NCBI GenBank assembly: GCA_937967705.1 | Contig: CALCJG010000092.1 | Span: forward strand, 1-15,428 | DNA length: 15,428 bases | Origin: an uncultured Spirochaetia bacterium | GTDB taxonomy: Bacteria; Spirochaetota; UBA4802; JAGODF01 | Direction: 5' to 3' | In this document: piece by piece, positions 6,581 through 14,411 of the stretch | How the letters are laid out: every line of letters starts with the position of its first letter | Position numbering within the stretch: position 1 is the stretch's first letter | The notes under the pieces: generated by a model | The model's database searches: none | The model's input: the letters and a program-made list of their open reading frames with translations, nothing else | Told to the model about the DNA's origin: nothing | Program-made: the position numbers and the translations under genes

Positions 6581-7429
6581 TTACCGCCGTTTCAAACGGG
6601 ACATCCATTTGCGGAACTCCGCAGTGTCGCGCAGGGTCTTCAGCTCCCCGGGATTGGATTCCAGGTGCCCTCTCAGGAAACCCGCATGGGAGCGGTCCCT
6701 CAGGCTGAGGGCCGCGGCCCTGCGGAAGTATCGCAGGGCCTCTTTCTGATCCCCCTTCTCGGAGCAGGCCAGTGCCATGTTGTAATAGGCCACGAAGGAG
6801 GAGGGTTCCAGTTCCGCGGCGCGGCGGAAATCCTCCAGCGCCTCATCCAGCCGCTTTTTATGCAGCAGCAGAAGACCCCGGTTGTTGTAGACCAGGCTGT
6901 CGGTAAAACCCAGGGCGATGGCGCTGCCGTAATCCGCCAGGGCCCGGCCGATCTCTCCGCGGCGCCCCAGAATCTTTCCCCGGTTGGCATAAGCGCTGCC
7001 GGCGCGGGGGTCGAGGCTGATGGCCCGGGAAAAGTCCTCCAGTGCCAGATCCTGTTTTCCCTGCAGGTCCCGTATCACGCCGCGCTGATTATAGGCCTCC
7101 GCCCTGTCCGGCTCCAGGACCAGGACCCGCTCCATATCCGCCAGGGCCCGGGCGTAATTCTTCAGCCGATAATGGACGATGCCCCGGGCCATGCAGGCGT
7201 CGCTGTAATCCGGTTCCCGCTCCAGGGCCTTCGTGAAGGAGGAGAGCGCCAGGTCGTATTTCTTCCGCTCCGTCCAGTCATAGCCCTGGCGGTAAAGGGT
7301 CAGAGCCTCCTTTCCGGGGGTTTTTCGGGAGGGTGATGTGCCGCAGGAGGAAAGGAGCATCAGGCAGAGAATACCCGCGGCAACCCGAATTTCCGCATTC
7401 GCATAATCTTTTAATCGCTTCCCGGACAT
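6581..7429 (-). CDS. TPR-repeat lipoprotein
   Basis: The 282-residue protein has a basic N-terminus, a hydrophobic stretch AAGILCLMLL and a lipobox ending SSC (Cys29), so it should be a membrane-anchored lipoprotein outside the cytoplasm. Six tetratricopeptide repeats follow, at about 42-75, 76-109, 110-143, 144-177, 180-211 and 212-245, each with the A-x-x-x-R-G and alanine/proline pattern. A typical closing tail 'LKTLRDTAEFRKWM' ends the protein. TPRs bind other proteins, so a scaffold or assembly role is likely. I chose the ATG at 7429, which follows GAGGGGGG; the ATG at 7441 overlaps the phosphatase stop as ATGA and is an alternative adding four residues. It is the last gene of the seven-gene operon. 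The signal peptide's N-region contains acidic residues, which is somewhat unusual. Confidence 0.82.
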   Translation of the reverse strand: MSGKRLKDYANAEIRVAAGILCLMLLSSCGTSPSRKTPGKEALTLYRQGYDWTERKKYDLALSSFTKALEREPDYSDACMARGIVHYRLKNYARALADMERVLVLEPDRAEAYNQRGVIRDLQGKQDLALEDFSRAISLDPRAGSAYANRGKILGRRGEIGRALADYGSAIALGFTDSLVYNNRGLLLLHKKRLDEALEDFRRAAELEPSSFVAYYNMALACSEKGDQKEALRYFRRAAALSLRDRSHAGFLRGHLESNPGELKTLRDTAEFRKWMSRLKRR

Positions 7430-7437
7430 CGCCCCCC

Positions 7438-9411
7438 TCATTCCGTAACGTCCACGATGATGACCGTAAGGTCGTCCTCGAAGGTCTCCTCCCGCCCGCT
7501 CCAGTGGGTGAGCCTCTCCATGAGATTCCTGATGAGCACCTCCGGCTCATGATGGAGGAACTGGCGTATGAAGGCGAAAAAGCGCTCCTCCCCGTAGAGC
7601 TCCCCCGCCGCGTTCCGGCTCTCGATCACCCCGTCGGTGTAGAAGATGACTCGGTCCCCCTCTTCCAGGGTCAATTCCAGATCCCGGTAAATCTTATTGG
7701 GAGATATTCCCAGGGCAACACCGCTGGGATTGTACTCGGCAATCTCCCCGCCGTTCCTTTTGATCAGGATCATCGGGAGATGCCCGGCATTGGCGTTCTT
7801 AAGCTGCCGGCGCTCCATATCGAAGCAGGCATAGCTGGCGGTAATAAACTGACGTCCCAGTTTTCCAATGAGCGTATCATTGAGCCCACTGATGACCCGG
7901 GCCGGTTCCTCCCCACCGGCCATCTGCTGGGAAAAGGCCACCTTGGCCATGGAGGCGATGAGCGCCGCCGGTAGACCATGCCCTGAGGCATCGGCGATGA
8001 TGAGGCCGATGCGGTTCTTCCCCAGTACGTGATAGTCATAATAGTCCCCCCCCACGGAATGGGCCGGGACGTAATGGGCCACGATCTTGAGCCCCTTGAC
8101 GTAGGGTATATGGGAGGGCAGGATGGAGAGCTGTATGCGCTTGGCGATATCCAGCTCCTTCTGCACCTCGATGAGCTGGCTGCGCACCTTTTCCCGCTCC
8201 TCGTTGAGGATGTTGATCCTGTCCGCCAGGCCCAGGGAGAAAAAGACCACCTCCAGGGCCGAACCAAACTGCGCGCCGTAGATGGTGATGATGTTTCCCG
8301 GAAGGACCTTGAGATTCTTCATGATGAAAAGGATGACCCCCACCAGGAAGACGCCCCAGGCGATGAGATAGTAACGGGCCGGGCGGTACCCCTGGCGGAG
8401 ACAGATGATACCGGTGGGTATGACCAGGGCCACCGCCAGGAAAGGTACGATGTTGCTCAGAATGGTGGCCGGCGTCCGGTCCAGCAGGAAGGTGAGGCCC
8501 ATACTGATGCCGGAGATGATCATCAGGACGTTGAAGGCCATGTGCAGGCGCGGGGTGTTCTTGTCCGTTTCCAGATAACTGCTGCAAAATTTAAGGGCCC
8601 AGAAACCCGCCAGGAAGACGAAGAAGATGTTGGCCCGGCTGTTCCACTCCGGCGAAGCGGACCAGAGGAAATCGAAGCCGAACCCCGTGTAGGCGATCTG
8701 GAAGAATGTTGAGGAGAGTATATAAATGATATAGTAGAGATAGCTCTTGTCCTTAAGGGAGAGGAGGAGGAAGAGGTTGTAAAAGATCATGACGAACATG
8801 ATGCCGAAGTAGAGGCCGTGAACGTACTGCTCGATGTAGGTTTTCCGGCCGAAGGCCTCCTGGCTCCAGAGGAAGAGGGGGAAGATCATCACCTTTTCCA
8901 CATCCACCCGCATGTAACAGGTGACGGGTTTTTTATGGGGCAGGGTAAAGCGGAAGATGATGTTCCGGTGCCAGATCTCCCTCTGATCGAAGGGAATGAG
9001 CTCACCGGCTTTTTTTACCTGCCACTCCCCCTTTTTTTTGCCGGGGACGTAGAGCTCCACCTGCTCCAGGGAGGGGTAGCCCACCTCCAGGTTCCAGTTC
9101 TGCCAGCCTGTTTCATGATGATGGGCCGGTTCCACGGTAAAACGGAACCAGTAGGTGGATTTGAGCGTTCCCATCGTTGCCGTATCGTTGGGGAGTGCCT
9201 TGAAAAGAGGGGAAAACTCCGGGGAACTGACCTGATCGATCGACCACTGGCGTCCGCTGTCCTCCAGATATTCCAAGTAGGGGCCTAGAAAAACCCGGTC
9301 TTCCTTATCGATCTCAACCGCCCTCGGTGTACCGAAGGCGGCCAAGGCCGTCATGAAAGTCAGTAAAACGGCCAGGAAGAGGGATTTTCTATGTATGTTC
9401 CTCTGATCCAC
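7438..9411 (-). CDS. 7TMR-DISM receptor with SpoIIE-type PP2C phosphatase domain
   Basis: The 657-residue protein begins with a signal or anchor (about 8-27). A periplasmic beta-rich domain of the 7TMR-DISMED2 type follows (about 35-185, with TYWFRFTV and YPSLEQVELYVPG). Then come seven hydrophobic helices of the 7TMR-DISM type (about 195-395), a helical linker with ELDIAKRIQLSILP, and a cytoplasmic SpoIIE/PP2C phosphatase domain (about 445-655). Metal-binding acidic residues are present: GGD456YYD, D474-ASGHG, YTD593G and D646-D647. Such proteins sense a ligand outside and dephosphorylate a serine or threonine partner inside, often an anti-sigma-factor antagonist; no such partner is in the window. 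The start is a GTG at 9411 with a weak ribosome site, overlapping the metallophosphoesterase end by 23 bases, which suggests translational coupling. The function of the family is known; the signal is not. Confidence 0.88.
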   Translation of the reverse strand: MDQRNIHRKSLFLAVLLTFMTALAAFGTPRAVEIDKEDRVFLGPYLEYLEDSGRQWSIDQVSSPEFSPLFKALPNDTATMGTLKSTYWFRFTVEPAHHHETGWQNWNLEVGYPSLEQVELYVPGKKKGEWQVKKAGELIPFDQREIWHRNIIFRFTLPHKKPVTCYMRVDVEKVMIFPLFLWSQEAFGRKTYIEQYVHGLYFGIMFVMIFYNLFLLLSLKDKSYLYYIIYILSSTFFQIAYTGFGFDFLWSASPEWNSRANIFFVFLAGFWALKFCSSYLETDKNTPRLHMAFNVLMIISGISMGLTFLLDRTPATILSNIVPFLAVALVIPTGIICLRQGYRPARYYLIAWGVFLVGVILFIMKNLKVLPGNIITIYGAQFGSALEVVFFSLGLADRINILNEEREKVRSQLIEVQKELDIAKRIQLSILPSHIPYVKGLKIVAHYVPAHSVGGDYYDYHVLGKNRIGLIIADASGHGLPAALIASMAKVAFSQQMAGGEEPARVISGLNDTLIGKLGRQFITASYACFDMERRQLKNANAGHLPMILIKRNGGEIAEYNPSGVALGISPNKIYRDLELTLEEGDRVIFYTDGVIESRNAAGELYGEERFFAFIRQFLHHEPEVLIRNLMERLTHWSGREETFEDDLTVIIVDVTE

Positions 9412-11572
9412 TTGTAAAGTTGATTTCCCCGAGCAGATTGTATACCCTGAAGTCCTTAATACCCTTTCTGCCCATTGAAATCAAGCGGAAATAGGGTTCC
9501 ATCTCATCAAATTTTCCCGACAATCCGCAGGCCCCTGTCTGCACAATCAACGGGGAATGCCGGCGCCAGTACTCCTCCGGATCTGCCGGTTTCCTCTGAC
9601 TGTAGACTGAGGAATAAATATGAAACTTTTCCTTCCTGTAATCCCCCATTTCCAGCCGGAATTCCAGGTTCCGGTGGGCGTGGCCCGAGAGGATCAGCTG
9701 CACTCCTCGCCCCTTACGCTCGGGTTCGTAGGGCCAATCCCCCTCCCGATAGCCCAGGCAGAGATAGAAGAACTGACTCAGGTAATGGGCTATGCTACCG
9801 AAAGTGAGATTCTGCTCATCCCGGGAGATCCACTTCTGCCCGGGCCGGTTTTCCTCCCAGAGCCTGTTCCAGGGGACTTTGCCGTCCGGGTTGACGGGAG
9901 GGGCATGCAGGCAGAGCACAGCGGTTCCTTCCCCGACCTCTGGTTCCTGCCCATTCAGAAGGGTATCCATCCAAGCGGTCTGGGTGTAGCGGTAGTAGCG
10001 CTTCTCGGAATCGAAGGCCCGGGAATCGGGGGAGCCGCCGAGCACGTTATCCTTGATGCTCATCCGCTTCATGTTCTTAGCCTCCTTGCGGTCCAGAAGC
10101 TGGCCGTTGAAGAGGTCGCATCCCGTGTCCATCATGAGGAACCGGTGAGGCCCGTAAGCAAAGGCATAGTTGAAATAGGGGTTGATGTGCTGAAAGTAGT
10201 AATGAAGCCCCCGCACATCGGCGTGGAGGGGATTGTCCACCAGGAGGTCCGCCAGGTTTTCCACCCGCCGCTCGATGAACTTCTTGAGCCCCCAGAGAGC
10301 CAGCCAGACCAGCACAAAGACGAGGCCCGAATAGACGTACTTCTCCGTGATCTCCTTCATCTTGTCCAGAATCCAGAGATGATTGAAAAAGGCCCCGCCC
10401 AGTCCCAGGAGGGGGAAGGAGAGCCTCAGCAGTCTGCTGGAAAGGTATTTCGATAGTTTCAGGGTCAGCTTGTCGGTAAAGAGATCCAGATTAAACTGCT
10501 TGAGGATATCCTGCTGAATCTTCTCCGACATCCGCCGGCGCCGGTCGTCCCCCTCCTCGAGGGATTCAAAATAGCGGTACTGGTAGCTGGCGGCCTCTTC
10601 CCGCTTGAGACCGAAGGCCCCGGAATATCCCGGGAAGGAGGGGGAATAGGGATGCAGGCGCCAGTCATGGTTTCCCGTGGTGGTAAAGGCCGCCACCCGG
10701 AGCCCCGGATTTCCCTTCACCTCGACGGGATCGCCCCCCTCCGGCCGGGGACAGGAGAAGCGCGCCTCCGCCTCGGCACCGCCCCCGGTGATGATGTCCA
10801 CGAAGGTGCGCCAGTTGTTCCGCACGTTATCGTCCTCCTCCCATCCGTGGAAAACGAAATCGACGATATCCCCGCCGATCAGGACGAAGTCCATCTCCCC
10901 CTGTTCGGTCATCTCGTTGATCCGCCGTATCAGCCGCCGCAGGTTGTCATTGAAGTTTTTGTAGTCTCCGGTAATCGCCCCGGAGGTCCGCCCGTGTCGA
11001 AACTGCAGGATCTCGCGGAGCATGACGTCGTTGCGTGCCGCCAGGTGCAGGTCGGTGATGTGCAGAAAGCGGAAATCCTCACGGTAGCCCTCGATGATCT
11101 GCAGGGCGTGGGGATGAACCGTCCGGTCCTTTCCCTCAGAGAGTATCAGATCGCAGAGGAGGGGCAACGCCTCCCCTCCCTCCCGCCGCGGGAGCGCAGG
11201 AACGCTCCCAGATGACGGCCGCACCGTAACACGCCAGTAGCGCACATCGCCTCCCAGCACGTTCTGATGCAGCTCATCGCTAATCAGCTCCCGCGTCCAG
11301 TCCGTCCCCGCCCGGGGGATGAGATCGAAGGGGTTGAGTATCTCCTCAGGGTCCGCCGGCTCCAGGGCAAATTCAGGACCGCCGCCGTTACTGCCGGATG
11401 GCGCGAGGAAAAGCTTCCCCTCCAGCCTATCCCGAATCGCCTCCCCCCCCAGGTTCTCCCTAGCGGCGAGTACCAGGAGGAAGCCCGGCTCACTGGGCTC
11501 TGACCCCCGGAGGGGCATAAATTGCGGGCAGCCCAGGCGCGGGCTGAGAACTACCAGATCCTGCTTGCTCAT
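9389..11572 (-). CDS. Large membrane-anchored calcineurin-like metallophosphoesterase
   Basis: The 727-residue protein carries the complete metallophosphoesterase set: D174-L-H176, G234-D235-x-x-D238, G300-N301-H302-D303, H556, and G630-H631-A-H633. About 165 residues of unknown type precede the first motif. Between GNHD and H556 is an insertion of about 250 residues with two hydrophobic helices (about 382-400 and 414-430), a membrane hairpin that keeps both halves of the active site on the same side. The enzyme probably hydrolyses a phosphomonoester or phosphodiester at the membrane. The substrate cannot be told, though lipid or nucleotide headgroups are reasonable. AAAGG precedes the ATG at 11572. 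It lies 27 bases after the one-module membrane gene and overlaps the SpoIIE-type phosphatase gene by 23 bases. Confidence 0.85.
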   Translation of the reverse strand: MSKQDLVVLSPRLGCPQFMPLRGSEPSEPGFLLVLAARENLGGEAIRDRLEGKLFLAPSGSNGGGPEFALEPADPEEILNPFDLIPRAGTDWTRELISDELHQNVLGGDVRYWRVTVRPSSGSVPALPRREGGEALPLLCDLILSEGKDRTVHPHALQIIEGYREDFRFLHITDLHLAARNDVMLREILQFRHGRTSGAITGDYKNFNDNLRRLIRRINEMTEQGEMDFVLIGGDIVDFVFHGWEEDDNVRNNWRTFVDIITGGGAEAEARFSCPRPEGGDPVEVKGNPGLRVAAFTTTGNHDWRLHPYSPSFPGYSGAFGLKREEAASYQYRYFESLEEGDDRRRRMSEKIQQDILKQFNLDLFTDKLTLKLSKYLSSRLLRLSFPLLGLGGAFFNHLWILDKMKEITEKYVYSGLVFVLVWLALWGLKKFIERRVENLADLLVDNPLHADVRGLHYYFQHINPYFNYAFAYGPHRFLMMDTGCDLFNGQLLDRKEAKNMKRMSIKDNVLGGSPDSRAFDSEKRYYRYTQTAWMDTLLNGQEPEVGEGTAVLCLHAPPVNPDGKVPWNRLWEENRPGQKWISRDEQNLTFGSIAHYLSQFFYLCLGYREGDWPYEPERKGRGVQLILSGHAHRNLEFRLEMGDYRKEKFHIYSSVYSQRKPADPEEYWRRHSPLIVQTGACGLSGKFDEMEPYFRLISMGRKGIKDFRVYNLLGEINFTSGSEEHT

Positions 11573-11599
11573 GACAGACCTTTCTCCCTTTCGAGATAA

Positions 11600-12007
11600 T
11601 CACACAAAGCGCTTCCGGTTCTGTATATAATACCAGATCATGAGCGCCCCGGTGGTCAGATCCCCCCCCATGAAAAAGAGGAGCGTACCGTCCACCATCG
11701 GGTCCAGCCCCCGGAGGAAGAGGCAGTACTGCACGAGATGAAAGATGCCTATGGGGGTCCGGTAGAGGATATTGAGAAGAAAAAGCCTCTTGTTCCATAT
11801 GTCGAGATAGAGGAGGAAATGCACCCCCGCCTGCAGGACGATGAAGAGGCCGCACCACTGTATGAAGTAGGCCGGCAGCGGGGCGAAGAATCCCGAGATG
11901 CCGAAATGGTCCAGAAGCGGCCGGGCGATAAAGAAAAAGAAGAGGCCCAGGGTAAGGTCCCATACGGCCAGAAGCAGAACGAATTTTCGGAACAGTTTGT
12001 CTATCAT
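11600..12007 (-). CDS. Four-helix membrane protein, single-module paralogue
   Basis: The 135-residue protein is almost entirely membrane: four hydrophobic helices with short polar links. Landmarks are D17 in LAVWDL, G-L-F-I at 53-56, R83 in YRTP, and D116 in FFMGGDL. These fall at almost the same positions as D19, GLFL 53-56, R84 and D116 of the N-terminal half of its upstream neighbour (12004-12840), so the two are homologous. I do not recognise a named family. Its ATG overlaps the neighbour's stop codon (12004-12007), with GGGAGGA upstream, indicating coupled translation and probably matched amounts. Membrane-embedded acidic residues suggest ion or proton binding, or helix packing with partners, but this is inference. 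Confidence 0.72.
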   Translation of the reverse strand: MIDKLFRKFVLLLAVWDLTLGLFFFFIARPLLDHFGISGFFAPLPAYFIQWCGLFIVLQAGVHFLLYLDIWNKRLFLLNILYRTPIGIFHLVQYCLFLRGLDPMVDGTLLFFMGGDLTTGALMIWYYIQNRKRFV

Positions 12008-12840
12008 GCGGTCCTCCCGGTTGGGTTTTCAGCTTTTTTCAGCAGATAATACTGGGTGATAAACATCGCCGTATCGAAGAAGGAAAAGAAGAGGATGAAA
12101 CCCTTGAAGAGGGTGCTCCCCTCGCCCCAGGCCGCCCAGTACCAGTAGAGGAGAGGCCAGAGCGCCCGAAAGAGCCGGCTGGTGACCGTGGCCGTGCGGA
12201 AGCGGTAGACATGATAATAACCCAGGTACTGTATGTAGGCGATGTTGAGGAGAAAAAGTCCCGTGGCCCGTGTCCAGAAGGGATCCACGGTGTAGCTGAG
12301 ATGGAAGAGCTTCAGCCAGAACTCCCCGAAGACCAGCCAGTTCCAGCTTATGAGGAACTCCGAAACCGCCAGCACGATGAGGATGAACCGGAGGAACCGG
12401 GGGCCCCTGTCCTCCCGGCTGTACTCGTCGCCCCGGAAGAAGGGGATACCCAGGCGCCTCAGGGCGAAGAGGACGAAGGCGCTCACCGCCAGATCCCCCG
12501 CGGCGGAGGCCAGAAACAGGACCTGCAGGAGATTGCCCGGCATGCCCCAGAGGAAGATCTGAGTGATATAGAGCACGGGAAAGGAAAGCCTTATGACCAC
12601 CGTCATGTTGAGGCAGGTGGCGTAACGCCGCGGGTTGACCGCCGCCATGGTCTGTATGTAGACATACTGATAGAGGAAAAGCCCCGTGCAGATCATGAAG
12701 AACTGCGGCGAGGCATAGGGGGCCAGCCCCGCGGCCGCGAAGACCCGTTCCCCGAAGAAGATGCAGAGGGTGCCCAGCACGAAGTCGAAGAGGGCCAGGA
12801 GCGCGAAGAGGAGGCGCAGGGTTTTTTCCAGTCCGGTCAT
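12004..12840 (-). CDS. Eight-helix membrane protein with two copies of the four-helix module
   Basis: The 278-residue protein consists of two similar halves, about 7-128 and 148-268, each with four hydrophobic helices. Matching points are D19/E161 in the first helix, GLFL at 53-56 and 194-197, R84/R225 before a hydrophobic proline element, and D116/D256 in the last helix. The halves are joined by a charged loop (RGDEYSREDRGPR). A strong AGGAGG followed by GGGTGAT precedes the ATG, which lies 11 bases after the DUF362 gene. No known family comes to mind. The arrangement suggests duplication of an ancestral four-helix protein that also gave rise to the next gene and to the N-terminus of the DUF362 protein. 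A role as a membrane scaffold or channel-like partner of those proteins is inference. Confidence 0.72.
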   Translation of the reverse strand: MTGLEKTLRLLFALLALFDFVLGTLCIFFGERVFAAAGLAPYASPQFFMICTGLFLYQYVYIQTMAAVNPRRYATCLNMTVVIRLSFPVLYITQIFLWGMPGNLLQVLFLASAAGDLAVSAFVLFALRRLGIPFFRGDEYSREDRGPRFLRFILIVLAVSEFLISWNWLVFGEFWLKLFHLSYTVDPFWTRATGLFLLNIAYIQYLGYYHVYRFRTATVTSRLFRALWPLLYWYWAAWGEGSTLFKGFILFFSFFDTAMFITQYYLLKKAENPTGRTA

Positions 12841-12851
12841 ATCACCCCCTC

Positions 12852-14396
12852 CTAACGAAGATAGTCGTATTTAAAAAGGAGCCGTTTGAAGGGCGCCAGG
12901 AGTCTGCGCATGATGAGAATGGGCAGCGTCCTCTTCTTTGGGGTAAAGTACTTGTCCATGGCCACCAGGCAGTCGAACCACCAGTTGGCAAAGGCGTAGG
13001 ACTCTTCGATCACGTCCAGGGATTTGATGAAGACGTCGCTCACATTGACCCAGCTCTCGTAGACGGACTGGTCGCCCGCCCACTTGATGTCCGGCTTGCC
13101 GAAGGCGCCGATGGCCAGCGGGAGAAAGCGGCCGATATGGGGATCGTCAGGATTGAGGCCCATTTTCTTGGCGCCCACCCAGTCCACGGCGATCAGGTTT
13201 TCGCCGCCGATGATGGTGTCGGTCTTCTTGGGCGTGGGGTCCACGATGACGCCGAACTGTCCGTCGGCGCTGTAGATCGCGTCGATCAGCCCGAAGTGCA
13301 CCGGGAAATGCTTCATCGATTCGATGGTGGGCCAGTCATACTCGCGCCTGGTGTGGTACTCCTTCAGCTTGTTCTGCATGGGCAGGGTGCCGTAGATGTT
13401 TTTGAGGGTCAGGGTATAGTTGCAGAAGACATGGGTCTTGTTCTTCGCGAAGGATATGCGGAAGTCCGCGTCACGCCAGGTGGGGCCCACGAAGTGTTTC
13501 CCCAGCCTTCCGCCGTAATCATAGGGTACCATCTCCTCGGTGAGGTCCACGATGCGGTAGTTCTTGTTGCGGGAATAGCCGGCATACTCTGCTACCTTTA
13601 CCACCTCGCGGTTGTTGTAGTAATTGCCGTAGGTGCTCTGGGCCTCCACGAGGGCTATGTTGACGTATCCCTTCTGCCAGATCCGGTCGATGAGATATTC
13701 CACCAGCGCCGGGTCGGTATAGGTGGAGATGTCCTTCCGGTGATGCAGATACATGAAGTTGGGTTTGACGGCGATGAGGAAGTTGGCCTTGGTCTTGCCG
13801 CTCTCCTTGCACCGCCTGTCCAGGATCTTGAAGAAATCCGTCTCCTTGAGGACCTGATCCAGAAGCTTGAACTTATCCTCCCCCTTCTGGACCACTACCT
13901 TGGCCGGCCCGGTCATGACGGGATGCTCCGGCATCTTGTAGAAGAAACCCGTCTGATCCTCGAAGAACTTCTTGCTGGCCCAAACCAGGAGAACCGCATA
14001 GAGAAGGAATATCCCGCCGTCCACCAGGAAGACCAGGAGATAGGCGAAATACTTCTTGGCGGTGATGAAGAAAATGAGAGCCGAGAGAGAGGAAGAGAGC
14101 TTGGCCGTGAGCAGCGCCAGCACGAGCCCCTTGTACTTGCGCACGTTGTGCCCCGCCACGTAGCTGATGAGGGCGATGGTCATCATCATGGAAAAGGCCA
14201 GGGAGAGCCAGAGCTTTTCCGAGGGCGGCGGCATGGTGCGCCAGGAGGGCACGATCAGCACGGAAAAATAATTGATGAAGCGCACCAGGCCCTCCGGAAA
14301 GAGGACAAAGACCCAGCCGAGCAGAAAGAAGACAGCGCTTCCCGCCAGGAGGGCAATTTTCAGGACCTTCTCTTCTTTACGTAAATGGACATGCAT
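12852..14396 (-). CDS. Membrane-anchored DUF362 protein
   Basis: The 514-residue protein has an N-terminal membrane part with four helices (about 12-34, 61-81, 88-112, 116-139) and a cytoplasmic part (about 165-470) resembling DUF362 (PF04015). Visible there are KPNFMYLH, DPALVEYLIDRIWQKGY, TLTLKNIYGTLP and GGENLIAVDWVGAKKMG, the pattern of that family. DUF362 proteins are poorly characterised; many carry ferredoxin clusters, but none is seen here. The membrane part has the same four-helix layout as the two downstream genes, with D126 in FLVDGGIF matching their last-helix aspartate. A basic C-terminal tail (RRLLAPFKRLLFKYDYLR) may contact the membrane. GAGAGGAG precedes the ATG. The gene is second in the operon, 15 bases after the first. 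The enzymatic activity is unknown. Confidence 0.75.
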   Translation of the reverse strand: MHVHLRKEEKVLKIALLAGSAVFFLLGWVFVLFPEGLVRFINYFSVLIVPSWRTMPPPSEKLWLSLAFSMMMTIALISYVAGHNVRKYKGLVLALLTAKLSSSLSALIFFITAKKYFAYLLVFLVDGGIFLLYAVLLVWASKKFFEDQTGFFYKMPEHPVMTGPAKVVVQKGEDKFKLLDQVLKETDFFKILDRRCKESGKTKANFLIAVKPNFMYLHHRKDISTYTDPALVEYLIDRIWQKGYVNIALVEAQSTYGNYYNNREVVKVAEYAGYSRNKNYRIVDLTEEMVPYDYGGRLGKHFVGPTWRDADFRISFAKNKTHVFCNYTLTLKNIYGTLPMQNKLKEYHTRREYDWPTIESMKHFPVHFGLIDAIYSADGQFGVIVDPTPKKTDTIIGGENLIAVDWVGAKKMGLNPDDPHIGRFLPLAIGAFGKPDIKWAGDQSVYESWVNVSDVFIKSLDVIEESYAFANWWFDCLVAMDKYFTPKKRTLPILIMRRLLAPFKRLLFKYDYLR

Positions 14397-14411
14397 GATC
14401 TATCTCCTCTC

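Noticed and set aside
13137..14384. Long plus-strand open frame of 415 codons opposite the DUF362 gene
   Set aside because: It is antisense to a gene with clear family motifs and membrane helices. Its composition, rich in H, D, E and G, mirrors antisense reading, and no ribosome site or family motif is visible.
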